Part shown: positions 12,401 to 23,207 of the stretch, in pieces | Layout: each line of letters starts with the position of its first letter | Numbering within the stretch: position 1 is the first letter of the stretch | Assembly (NCBI GenBank): GCA_013397115.1 | Contig: VWZW01006876.1 | Coordinates: 9,397-73,396 of the forward strand | DNA: 64,000 bases | Direction of reading: 5' to 3' | DNA from: Edolisoma coerulescens | Lineage: Eukaryota; Chordata; Aves; Passeriformes; Campephagidae | Program-made: the position numbers and the translations under genes | The notes under the pieces: generated by a model | Told to the model about the DNA's origin: nothing | What the model saw: only the letters and a program-made list of their open reading frames with translations | The model's database searches: none

Positions 12401-13756
12401 AATGTGAGATCTCCTGTTTGCTCTGCTCAGGTCAAGTTGGGTAAATAGCAGGGGGGAAGAGAAGGTCACTGTCTGTCATGGGAAACACCTTGAATTGTCT
12501 GCCTGGACTCCCGGCTCCGAGGGGCTGATGGAGCCAGGGCCTGTCTGGGGCTTCCTCTTCCCCCTGCCCTGGACCCACTGGGGGTGATTGGCACAAAGCA
12601 GTTCAGAGGGAACAAACACACTTTAATTTCATGTGCTTAGAGGGCTTACAAGGGCTGTGGGCTGTAAAAATGTAACTCACAGTGACTATTGCTGGCCACA
12701 GTGTTCCAGGGCTGTGTTTGTGTTGTAAACCTGAAACGCCAGGGAAGGAGATAAGGAAGACAACTGATAAGAGGCACATAAATCACTGGAGAGACTCCTA
12801 AGAGCTTTTTAAGACTTTCAGCAAATCTTCTTCCAGGAGGGTCCCAGACTTGTCCCCTGAGCATTCGAGAATAGGCAGTGGGACCCCTTCACCACCCGCT
12901 GGGCACCAGCAGGATTGGCACAGAACAGAGGAGGAAAATTAGCATTTTTGCTGACTGGGGCATTAATGTTGTGGGGAAAAAGTTCTCTGTGTGTCTGTGT
13001 ACTACTGGCAGGGAGAGATCTGTGTTTTGGCTCTGTGTGTGGTGGTTGGTTGGAAAATTCTGTAGGTAAACCCAGCAGGATCTGGATTTTCAAAGCTGGG
13101 GCGAGTGTCTTAAGTAAAATCTCACCCAACAGTGAAACACTGTCCAAGAGTAATGGGGTAAAACACTTACTGTATCCTTTTTTCCTCCTTCTTTTCTTAT
13201 TTCTCCCCTCCTCTGCTGGTCTCTCGCTGAATTTGCCCTCAGTCTGCAGCTGCTGGGTGTGAGTTGTCACAAGCACAGTGCCTGGCAGTTTGAGATGATG
13301 AATGGAGCCTGGGAGTGGGGAATATTCCGAGGGATGTCCTGCAGGAGCTCTTAAAATACTTGGTCCCTCCGAATATCTGCAGCTCATATTTTCCGTGGCA
13401 AGCAGGCGATAGGGAAAGAATGTGGGAGAAAGTTGATAACAGATGTTCCCAGTCTTCTCTGAAAGCTGAAGGTTAAAGGTGTGTGGCTCCCCTGGAGTTA
13501 ATGAGCTTTATCATGGACCTGGGATCTCGGGGAGTGGGAGCTGTGTGGAACCTCCCCTGCTCCCAGCAGGCGTGTCAGGGTTTGAGCCACAGCTCTTGGG
13601 TTCCTGGAGTTCAGCTTTTCATTCTCTCTGTGGCAGCTGAGATTTCCTTTCCTTCATGTTTGACTTAGCAGTGTTATTTTCCACAACTGATCTTGAAGCT
13701 TTTCTTAAAGCAGTTCTTAAAACCTTATAAATATACGGGGAAACCTTTATGGGCTG

Positions 13757-13798
13757 TTTTCTCTTTTCCTTTTTTTTTTTTTTTTCTTTTTTTTTTTT
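13757..13798. repeat. T-rich low-complexity tract
   Basis: Runs of T16 (13770-13785) and T12 (13787-13798) broken by single C residues, following ctcttttcc. No adjoining retroelement body is recognisable, so it is a simple repeat. Confidence 0.9.
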
Positions 13799-14388
13799 AG
13801 TTTTAATCTCTTGCACTTAAACTGAGTTAAAATTCTTCCTTGACATCAAAATTAGAAAAGCTCCGTGTCAGGAACTCTAGCAGTGGCAGCACATAGTTCC
13901 TTTAATCTGGCATTTGCTGAAAACAGTGCCTTTTTATCTGGCAATATGAGACTAAAAGCTTACAGAAGAATGGTCCTGTTGTGTTTATTAAGACTGGTAA
14001 CACATGACCAAACAAATCTTGTTAAAAGATTTATCTGTCTAGCTTAAATAAGAGAAAGGAGCTCTTCTCCATATTTTTAGTTGCCCTGCATTCTTAGATG
14101 CCTTCCTGTTACAGTCTCGCAGCATTTCTGGTGGACTTGCTTTCACATTATCTTTAAAACCTGACTCTTTAATTCTGGTTAAGAGGTTTAAGTACTTAAT
14201 GTGCAGAGAGGTGCTGTATGTGCCTTTTGCTCTGACAGGGGTTTCCAGGTGTACAGCTGAAATAACTGCGTGGAACAGGTAACTTGTGGGAGTAGCAATA
14301 TCCTCCTCTCCAGGCTGGGACTGGAGTGTGAGAGGGGTTTTATGGCTGTAAAAAAGGCTGAAACTTTAATTTGAACTAGATTTAAAAT

Positions 14389-14406
14389 GGGGGGGGGGGG
14401 GGAGCN
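14389..14406. repeat. G14 homopolymer with an ambiguous base
   Basis: Fourteen G in a row (14389-14402), then agc and an N at 14406. The run length is likely uncertain, and the tract could form a G-quadruplex. Confidence 0.9.
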
Positions 14407-17400
14407 GTCAATATGGGGTAATGATCAGTTGAAAATAATAGTTATGAACTTCTGCACTTCACATTTTTAGATGAAGTTAAAGGTTAAATCATGCCTGCTG
14501 GATTTCTCCAAAATCCTGGTAGGAGATCCTTGGTTCCTCTGTTTCTTCATCACTGGAGACCTGAGCATTTTAACAGGAATATCAGCAGTTGGATATGATG
14601 GGAAGTTGTCAGTATCTGCATTTTCTGCTATAAAGCAGAGAATAGGAGACTTCAGTGAGTAACTCCACAAACACATTTTTGGCTCATGTTTGATCTCTAA
14701 ACAATATAAGATAAAAAAGACTTTGCAAGTCTGATAGCAAAGTGGGTGGAGATAAAGCAAGTTATCCCAGAGTGGACATAATAAGCTTACTTGGAGAAAT
14801 GGCCATATCCTGAGGCTCAAGTTAAAAAATAACAGCAAAAAGGTCTTAGAGTGTGATTGCAATGAAGTTATCATTTTTCCTCGGGTTTTTCAACTTGCAT
14901 TGAGCAAATAATGGACGGGGGCTATTCTCCCACTCCTTTGTATGCCACACTCAGCTATTGTAAAGTGATTGTTCCCCTTTTAGCTTAAATGACTTCTTCC
15001 CCGAGATGAATTCCCAGTGGAAGGAGCAGTAAACCAGTGTCAGAGGCAGCTAATGCCCTCCAGCCCGTGGGGCTGTAAGCTGAATGTCTTTGCTGTAGCA
15101 GAGTGACAGAAGCAGCTGCTTTGGTGGGGTTTGGTACAGAGAGAATGAGCAACTGCCAGTGAAAAATTACTGGAAACCCAAGGCACAGAGCTTGCCAAAA
15201 CCCACTCCAGATTTTCCGTGCATTTGCCTCTGCTGCCCTAATCCCAAGTCAAACATCTGTGTGATTGCTGCACAGCGATGGCTTGGCCCAGTGTGCTTCA
15301 GGGGCAGCAAAAAAGGCTCACAGTGCTTCTGTAGTTCCTGTGATGGTGGTTTTTTGGGTTCCGTGTTCATTCATAATTGCACAGAGAGTGGCACAAGTGC
15401 TGAGCCCACTCAGCAGCTGTAGCTGGTGAGTGGTGTTGAGTCAGCAGAGGAGTTCTCACATTTTGGTAAAGAGTGATCAGGCAGCACGTTGAGTTTGTAG
15501 CATCTTCCCGTTCCAGGGTGGTTGGTGGGTGAAGAAAGAATGTGTGAGATGTGTTTTTTTCCTGTTTCAGCTACTCTGAAGGTTATGGAGCTGCTTTAGT
15601 CTTAGACAGAAGTAGTCAGTGCTTCATGGTGATGTTGGTTTAATCCTGCAAAATCTTTGAAATTGAGTATTTGGAGCAAAATAGTCTTGAAATGTGATAT
15701 ATTTATGTAAGAAAGCAATGGCTATGAAAATTACTTTTTATGGGATCCCCTGAAATGGGAGCTGGGACGAAAGCGGCCATTTGAGTGGAAATTTCACAGA
15801 TGAACAGGCTGAGCAAAGTGTGGTGCACACTGATCCTTGCACAGCCCTCCAGTAAACGAAATAATCTGAACACGGTGTTTGTTTATTCAATGTTATTCCT
15901 CTATGCAGAACCGTGTTGTGCAAAGAAAAGAAACCCAGGGAAAAAAAATCCCCATAATAATTGGACTCGTAATAAAAACACTGAGGTACTTTGAATCTAA
16001 TCTGAGGGAACAGCAAGGACTTAACCCTGCAGCCCCCTGGGCAGCTCTGGCAGGTGCTGCAGTGCTGATGGGCAGGACTGGGGTCCAGCAGTGTTTCCAC
16101 CACAGAGTGACACCCTTGGTGTTTGGGGGCTTCTCCTGGCAGGATGGAGATGGCAAAGCAGGGCGAGGGAGGTGATTTGGGGTGGGACTCTTGTAGTGTG
16201 CTTTACCCACGGGGCACCTGGAGGTCACTGGGTTTGGTGTGGTGTCGGCCTCAGGACAGACTCCACTGGTGTAAAATGGTTCACTTGGAATTTACTTTCA
16301 CATTAAAGTTGAGCAGGGAGCAGCCTGCACTGGAATCGTGGCTTTCTCAGAATTGTTTGCACAGCTCTGGTTCCCTGAGGCCTAGACAATACGAGGTGGA
16401 GCTCAAAATGTTTCAGATGTTGGTAAAATAAATATGGATGCATTATCTGTCAGTTACTAATCAACATTTTTATTTGTCGTTAAGACAGGAACTTTAAAAT
16501 CCTTTTTCCTTTGTGTTTAGAGGTGTGGGGTGGTTGGCACCTTCTTAGCTGTTCATCCTGAGGCTTCAAGGAAAAGCCCTGTAGCTGGCCAGGTTTCAAA
16601 CCTGCTCTTTCTGTCATTTACTGCCCATCCGCAATAATGAAATATTGTGGTGACTGATGGGGATTTTTTTAATTGGAAATGATTTAAAGAAAAAAAAAAA
16701 GGACATTTTTTACTTGCCAGTCAAAGGAAGGTGCTTGTGCTGCAGCTGGCTGTGCCAGAAGAGGGGTGGGATCCTTTCACCGATCTTTGTGTGAACAGCA
16801 ACAGAAAAACCCCCAAGCTTTGCTGCTGGGGAATTCCCTCACCTCTGGAAATTTAAGACCTTTCTTATTGAGTCCCTGCAGGCCGTTGCCATCACCATTC
16901 CCTGCAACTTCCCTGCCAGCTGACAGGTTCATTGTGCTGTTCTCGTCCCCCTGTGAGTTCTCAGAGCGATGGCAGCTGCTCTGAGGGGCAAAGCAAACAG
17001 CATCATTTCCTACTTGGCTGATGGGTTCATTCAGGAAATGCCTGAGAGATCCCAGGCACAGCCTCAACTGCAGCAGCAGAAGCAATTTGTCTCTTTTGCT
17101 GCTTCCACTGCTGCGAGGAGCAGTCGGCAGGGACAGGAATATTGAGGTCTGAGATTGTGTAGGACTGAAGGAATTTCCAGTGCACGGGATCAGTGACTCC
17201 TCAGCTGACTTCTCAAAAATCAAACCAGCCTTTTTCCTCCTCTGATGTGGTTTCAAAAGCTTAATGCATGAACAGTCAATGTTCTCAGGTCCCTGCCTTT
17301 CAGGCTGTACATTCTACACCGTGGGCTAATTTTGAATTGCACCATGTAGTAGCTTCCTGGAAACTTAGGAACTGGATGTGGGCAAACTCAGCATTACTGG

Positions 17401-17557
17401 TGAATTAGGGGAAAAAAAAAATTACCTTTGTGAGTTGAATGCCTCATTTTTGAAATATCCTTCTTTCATGGAAGGTCCTATTTTTATATATGGAAAAGCA
17501 GATTTCGTTAGTGCTGTTGTAACTACTGTGGTTTGGTTTGGTTTCAATTAATTAATT

Positions 17558-17579
17558 CCTGTAATCTGTGGATTACAGG
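17558..17579. repeat. Perfect hairpin, 9-bp arms
   Basis: CCTGTAATC (17558-17566) and GATTACAGG (17571-17579) pair exactly around TGTG. It lies about 590 bases upstream of the start exon. Confidence 0.9.
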
Positions 17580-18121
17580 TTAGCTCTATTTTTGGAAAAG
17601 CAGGGTAGGGGCAGGACTTGCTAACAGATTGCCCTGGAAGTGGCAGATGGCATCCCTTACCCTGTACCAGCTTTGTAGGGCATCGGCTGTGAGTGGTGGT
17701 GAGATGGAAAAGAATACAGCCATTTGCTGAACTCGGTCATTTGCTTCCAGATAAAAGCTGGAGACTCTTCCTCCTTTGCACTTGTCCCTTCCTAAATGTT
17801 TTATGGGTTTTGTTTTTTACGCTTGCATGTTCTCTGTTAGCTCCAGGTATAAACTGATAGCTGTTCTCCGTGAGCACTCCCCACCCAAGAAGTCATTACG
17901 TGTCTGCAGTGAACAGAAGAGGTTTTTTAAGGAGTTGAGGGATCTTTTTTGAGGATGGAGGTAGCTTCAAACATTTACAGACACTGAAGTTACCATTTCT
18001 ATGAAGTCTCCAAAAGGCTGCTTTGTGTTTTACTGTTTGTGCTTTCCACGCTGAATTGCTTTAGGATGTGGGGTTTTACTTGGTTTTAATTTTTATCTTC
18101 AGGAATTGAAAGAATTTTGAA

Positions 18122-18168
18122 TACTAACATGGGCTTTTTTCCTCTTTCTCTCCCTTCATCTCTTCAAG
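18122..18168 (+). promoter_or_regulatory. Branch site, pyrimidine tract and acceptor of the RERE start exon
   Basis: TACTAAC at 18122-18128 is a perfect match to the optimal branch-point sequence. It is followed by a long C/T tract and the AG at 18167-18168. The branch A at 18127 is 41 bases from the AG, within the usual range. Confidence 0.75.
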
Positions 18169-18314
18169 AACCTTTTTAAAACGCTGGGGTTGTTGGAGTG
18201 GTTGAATTTTTCCTGGCTTTGAGTGAGAAATTCAGAAGACTGAAGCCCAGGCTCACTGTCTACCTTTCACGGAGGCCCAGCCGTGAGAGGACAGAAGAAG
18301 GCACGTGGCGAATC
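18169..18314 (+). other. RERE: RERE 5' UTR part of the start exon
   Basis: The segment lies between a strong acceptor (pyrimidine-rich tract ending in cttcaag at 18168) and the ATG at 18315. It has an in-frame stop at 18177 and then stays open in the RERE frame for 45 codons without an ATG. The acceptor shows that at least one more 5' UTR exon exists upstream, but I could not place it. The exact 5' border is inferred from the acceptor consensus and the branch site 41 bases upstream. Confidence 0.8.
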
Positions 18315-18645
18315 ATGACAGCAGACAAGGAGAAAGACAAAGACAAAGAGAAGGACAGGGACAGGGACCGGGACCGGGACAAGGAGCGGGACAAGAGGGA
18401 CAAGGCGAGGGAGAGCGAGAACTCGCGGCCCCGGCGCAGCTGCACCTTGGAGGGAGGCGCCAAGAACTACGCGGAGAGCGACCACAGCGAGGACGAGGAC
18501 AACGACAACAACAGTGCCACCACGGAGGAGTCCACCAAGAAGAGCAAAAAGAAACCCCCCAAGAAGAAGTCCCGCTACGAGAGAACCGACAACGGCGAGA
18601 TAACGTCCTTCATCACCGAGGATGATGTCGTGTACAGGCCTGGAG
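18315..18645 (+). CDS. RERE: RERE (atrophin-2), first coding exon, residues 1-110
   Basis: This exon encodes the N-terminus of RERE, a nuclear co-regulator that in other vertebrates recruits HDAC1/2 and works with nuclear receptors in retinoic-acid signalling. Residues 4-30 are an Asp/Glu-Lys/Arg dipeptide-like run. Residues 54-66 are acidic (ESDHSEDEDNDNN). Residues 75-85 are a lysine cluster that could be a nuclear localisation signal. From about residue 103 (EDDVVYRPG) the BAH domain begins, as in human RERE. The ATG is chosen because an in-frame TAA lies at 18177-18179 with no ATG between, and the context has A at -3. The exon ends in phase 1 at GAG|gtaagg, and the split codon is completed to Asp111 by the exon at 29048. 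Reading past the donor gives a spurious 219-residue ORF. The match to RERE is from recognition of the protein, not from a search. Confidence 0.96.
18324..18404 (+). repeat. Imperfect hexanucleotide coding repeat (GACAAR/GACMGG type)
   Basis: Twenty-seven codons (residues 4-30 of RERE) alternate Asp/Glu with Lys/Arg and are built from GACAAG, GACAGG, GACCGG and GAGAAG-like hexamers. The repetitive purine-rich composition also keeps other frames open, giving false ORFs of 106 residues (+) and 174 residues (-). The tract is a plausible site of length variation. Confidence 0.85.
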
Positions 18646-20570
18646 GTAAGGAAGCCTTGTTCTGTGTTTCCTCTGAAAGTCCTCGTGCCCCAGAGCTGCC
18701 AGGCAGGGGCTGCAGCCAGCACAGTGTGCTCCCTAGTCACTGGGGTTATCCCTGTCCTGGGGGGAGGCTGCAGCCTTTCCCTTGCAGGCAAATGTGGGTG
18801 TGCATGGAAAACTTCTGGCTGTATCCTGTGGTATCCGATTTGTGGGAATGCACTTAGCTCCCCTTTGGAAAAGAGCCACCCTTTTTGCTTTCTACTGCAT
18901 TAATTATCTGTGTATCACATGGAATCTCTGTCCCTGGGAGTTTGGAAACTAAACTGGATAATGCATTAAATGCTTCACTCCCACTTAGGAACAAGACCTG
19001 CTCTGAGCTAGAGGGGGATGTGGAGAGAACTTCCAACCTTCCTGGCAAGCTTTTCTGGGAACCTGTGATTGCTTTGTAGGGCTCTGCTCCTGTGCTCTGT
19101 GAAATATAAACCAGATGACTGAGGATCTCATACCTGCTATTCCACTGATTACACCCCTCATTAGTGGCTGTGGCTGTTGGGCAGAACAGTGTTGGCATCA
19201 GGGATGTTTGGGGACAGCACCAGAGGCTTGCAGCGTGCTCTGCATGTCTTGGATGTGCCTCTTAGTTACTGCCAAGTTCACATGAAGTTTTTAGGGTCTC
19301 ATGTAAGGTTTCATGTAACCTGTGGCTGCTGCCAGGGAATGTTTTCCTCTGACTGCACTTGAAATGAGATTACTCAGCTCCCATTTTTCAGTGCAAACTT
19401 CCCTGCCCATCTGCACAGCACTGTGAACGTGCTGCTTGCGGTTTGCTCCCCCAGAGCCGTGTTTGTGTTTGGCTGCACTGTTGGCAGCACTGCCTTCAGG
19501 GCCCTGGTAGTTTTATATTCCTGTAGTACAGAGCTGGAGTGACACTGCTGGGGCGAAACAGAGATGGGTTCAAACTGCAAACAGGGGAGCCAGTGAGGTC
19601 AGATCCTGTCTGATATTCCATGAGGTGCTGCACAGCTCAGCTACAAGAACCTCCCGAGGTCAGATGTAAATGTTTTAAGTGCTGCATCCAGTTTTAGTGG
19701 CTGTGAGTGCTCCAAAGTGCTTGTGGAGTGTGTGGGGGCACGACCAGCTGCACATCCAGGTGGGAGGTGCTGCATTCCGTCCTCCTCCTTCCATGGGAGA
19801 GCTGAGCAGTCTGTTTTTCACTTAGCCCTACCAAAATTAGTCAGAATAGCTTCTCTCCTGAAATGCTTCAGCTTCAGTTTCGACTCATTTCATCAATCAT
19901 TGCAAAGGAGCTGTTTTTGCTGTGGTGTCAGGGCTTGTGGCTGAGTAATATTTGTTTTTGAGCAGCGGCAACTGGGAGCCTGCGGAAGCGTCAGCTTTGG
20001 TGGCAATCTTATTTTCAGTGTCAGAGGATGAAAAATAATTCAGAATCTGTTGAGAACAGCTGTTGTGTGGGCCCAGGAGTACAATGTGATACACTGGCTT
20101 TATTGCAAAAAGAGTTTGCTTAAAATGAAGATGGGAAATCAGTTTGTGGTCTCAATTTTATCCTGTGGTAGGATGGAGCAGTGGCTGATCTGGAAGAGAT
20201 TGTCCAGTGAAAGAGCAAGGAAAGCCATAGTACTTGTGATAATTGGGATATTTTATAACTGTTCTGTAATTTAAAACCCTGCTTATTAAATTTTACGTTT
20301 TGTTAATAGTAATCAATAAGAGATGTACCCTGGCAACTCTTCTGTTCTGTTGGCTCTATGTGCTGTTGTAAAACTTGTCTTGGAAGCTGCTGAGAGTGAT
20401 GAGAACAAACATTAGCTCAGCTCTGGAGGGACCTGAGCACAGCTGAAACCTTAACTGAATATTCCCATTTTAAAATTTGATTTTAAAGGTAATTTCTTAT
20501 CAGGAGTGAGATCTTGAATACACATTGCTGTGCTGGAGGTGTTCTAAACCAATGTTAGCATCCATTACAG

Positions 20571-20591
20571 AAGGAGCTCTTACAGCTCCTT
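20571..20591. repeat. Perfect hairpin, 8-bp arms
   Basis: AAGGAGCT and AGCTCCTT pair exactly around a 5-base loop. Confidence 0.85.
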
Positions 20592-20932
20592 ACATACAGG
20601 GAGATGTATTTGTAGCTAAGGGTGCAAATTACATAAATTTTAAGAGGGATTAGAGAGTTTAAATTAATGAGACACAGCAAGGATTAGAAAGATGAAAATT
20701 AAAGGTGTGTGCAGAAAGGATAGCTGACTTCATCTTGCATCTTCCAGGCTTTAAGGAAAGGAAATCCTTTCCAATCATTTGATTCTTTCTCTTAAATGCT
20801 CTCATCTGATGTGGATGAAAGTTCAAGGTCTGCATTTCCCTCCTGCGAAGTCCTTGGTTAAAATCTCATTCTGTGTTTACCCCATTGCTGCAGAGTACTT
20901 AATCCAGCACTTAATTCTGCTTTTTTTTCCTG

Positions 20933-20946
20933 TGCTGAGCTCAGCA
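20933..20946. promoter_or_regulatory. MARE-like 14-bp palindrome
   Basis: TGCTGAGCTCAGCA is perfectly palindromic and matches the 14-base Maf recognition element (TGCTGACGTCAGCA) except for the two central bases. Function is inferred. Confidence 0.35.
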
Positions 20947-22054
20947 GCTGTATTGGAGTAATAGCAAATAAACTGTAAATAAACAGATAATCAAGATCAC
21001 TGAAATTTTTTCAAGTGAAAGGTTGCACTGTATTGTTACCACGTAAATACTGCTCTTATTAATTTGCATGGATATAATGAATGCGTGCACAGCTTTAAAT
21101 AATGTATTAAAAAGAACTGAGTAGGGCTTAGACAACACTATGCAATTAATCTTCTCTACTTTGCTGGAAATCACATAGGCCTATCCCAAAAGCTTGTTGG
21201 CCCAGTTCCCCATCTGTCCTCGCAGTTTCCAAACCTCCCTCCCGTTTCCTTCCAAATCTAATCTCTGGGGTTTTCCTTCTTTTTTTTCCCCTCGCAGTTC
21301 TCACCTTGCTGTTGTAGTAACAGTAATTTTTGTTGCACAGTGTATATTCAAATTTGCTTTAGGTTTCCTCAGCACAGGGTGATGATAATAGAAGAGAGCT
21401 GTGTTAAGACCGAGAGTTATTTTTTTTTTCTCCTCTTGGATTTCAGTTAGATTATTTAATGCTGATTCCCCTTCCATTTCCATGCAGACTGATTCCCTTC
21501 TATGCCACGGGCTTTTGCCAAAATCCACCTCAGGAAGGGCTGTTACTGTATTAAAGCCACAGAACTTGGTGCTGAGGATATTGGTGCTGCTGTGGTGTCA
21601 TTGTGGTGGCAGCTTGAGTGCTGGGCTGGAAAACCTTTGCTGGGTGAAAGTCTGAGTTGGTTTGGAGCCTGGGGAAAACAGGTGACTGTCACCTGGAGAT
21701 GGGGAACAATATTGTTTGCTTTGCCTACGTAGAAACATTTAAAAGGATCTGCAGGAATTAAAAGGATTTATGAGGATCTGTTTCTGCAGTGACATCAGTA
21801 GCTACATAAACAGCACATCAGCAGGAGGTAACACAAGGTGAAATGCTGTGATGCACTGCTCTGCCTGCTGGAATCAACCAGCAAAATCCTGCGGAACGGC
21901 TTACAGGAGAGTTCCTTTGTTCTGTGGGGTTCAGGGTGTTGGATATGGAGAGTGCAGTTTGTCACAGGATGGAGCAAAGTGAGATCTCACAGTTTGCACT
22001 TGGATGTGTTCTGGTGTAGAGCACGTGGCCATTTTTCAAATGAGCACTTGATGA

Positions 22055-22330
22055 GCTGGGCAGCAGTTCCCAGTGTGCAGGGCTGGGCTGGGGACCTGCA
22101 GGGGCTGGGCAGCAGTTCCCAGTGTGCAGGGCTGGGATGTGGGACCTGCAGGAGCTGGGCAGCAGTTCCCAGTGTGCAGGGCTGGGATTGGGGACCTGCA
22201 GGGGCTGGGCAGCAGTTCCCAGGGCTGGGATGGGGACNNNNNNNNNNNNNNNNNNNNNNNNNNNNNNNNNNNNNNNNNNNNNNNNNNNNNNNNNNNNNNN
22301 NNNTGGGGACCTGCAGGGGCTGGGTCACTG
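22055..22330. repeat. 49/50-bp minisatellite interrupted by an assembly gap
   Basis: Copies begin at 22055, 22104, 22154 and 22204, each starting GCTGGGCAGCAGTTCCCAG and ending GGGACCTGCAGG. The fourth copy lacks the internal GTGTGCAG segment. A further partial copy (tggggacctgcaggggctgggt) follows the gap. All forward frames stay open through the units, creating false ORFs such as 21838-22449. Confidence 0.92.
22238..22303. other. Assembly gap (66 N)
   Basis: Unresolved bases inside the minisatellite. The number of repeat copies is therefore unknown. Confidence 0.99.
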
Positions 22331-23148
22331 CTCTGTCACAGTGGGGAAACAGCAGAAGATGCTGGGTCACGTTGGGTGTGAGTCTGCAGGTCTTAAAATC
22401 CACTGTCAAGCTAGTTAGCAAGCAAGGACTTACAAATTCTAAGCTTTAGTTTTTGCTGGTGTAATTAATTGTTAATGTTCCCTTTATTGAAACTGCTGCT
22501 GTCTTGTATTGTTGTGAATGAGGAAATTGCTGAAATGGTTGTTTTCATCCAGACACCTTCATGAACTTTATAAAAAAGTGAAAACAAGAACCAAACCTAA
22601 GTGCTTCCTCCCTGTTTGTTGGATCTGGGTTGGACGTTGGTGAAACTGAAGTGCACAAACTGAAATTCTCGTGCTCTGACAGGGCTTGGCTTGTGTGTGA
22701 CACTGCCCCATGTGTTTGTTGTTCTTCTGGATGCTTTATTCGTTCTGACTGCTTTATCAGCTGAGAAAAGTGGCCATGCCAGAATTCAATATAAAAATAC
22801 AGATAATACAAACAGGAATTTTTTCTACCAGCTTCGACCTTCTGGCAAGTGTGTTTTGGGCCACTGAAGCTGGAAGGAGAGAAGTTGATTATTTTCTGGG
22901 AAGTTTTAATTTTAATTCTGTGCTTGGGCAGAAGGAAGAAATGCAAGGAAATGATTCTTTCAGCTGTACATTGTAATCTTAGGAGGTCTTTGGCCAGACT
23001 GTTGTGTTCTGTGCATGTTGTGTGGGTTGACCGAGTTTGTGATGGGGATGTGTGTTTTTGCATGTGTGGTCTTCTCTTCCCTCAGATGCTCCATAGTTGA
23101 TATGAACATGTGTTCTAGAATGGTGCAATCTGTATTTTCCTCTTCTTT

Positions 23149-23207
23149 TGAAAGTCTGTTACCATTGTGATAGTAGGTTGTTGAAATAATTCAGTGACAG
23201 ACTTTCA
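23149..23207. repeat. 11-bp inverted repeat with 37-base spacer
   Basis: TGAAAGTCTGT (23149-23159) and ACAGACTTTCA (23197-23207) are exact reverse complements. The stem is too short for a typical miRNA precursor. Confidence 0.85.

Larger units (their letters stand above)
74..18168 (+). other. Intron (or 5' flank then intron) upstream of the RERE start exon
   Basis: There is no convincing coding exon in these 18 kb. The ORFs are short, unlike known proteins, and lack matched splice borders. The contents are poly-T at 13770-13798, a G14 tract at 14389, several perfect hairpins (4096, 5958, 7481, 17558) and scattered transcription-factor-like motifs. A 5' UTR exon could be hidden here, because non-coding exons cannot be recognised without transcript data. 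Confidence 0.7.

Noticed and set aside
12818..13387. 189-residue antisense ORF
   Set aside because: The composition looks like random translation with a Lys/Arg run from a T-rich tract; no family resemblance.
18267..18791. 174-residue antisense ORF and other overlapping frames at the RERE start exon
   Set aside because: They are shadows of the purine-rich coding repeat, which suppresses stops in several frames.
18646..18857. Continuation of the RERE frame past the donor
   Set aside because: The gtaagg donor and the perfect phase join to 29048 show this is intron; the read-through peptide is unlike RERE.
21838..22449. 203-residue ORF over the minisatellite
   Set aside because: Most of it is the translated 50-bp repeat plus Ns; all forward frames stay open there, so it is not evidence of coding.
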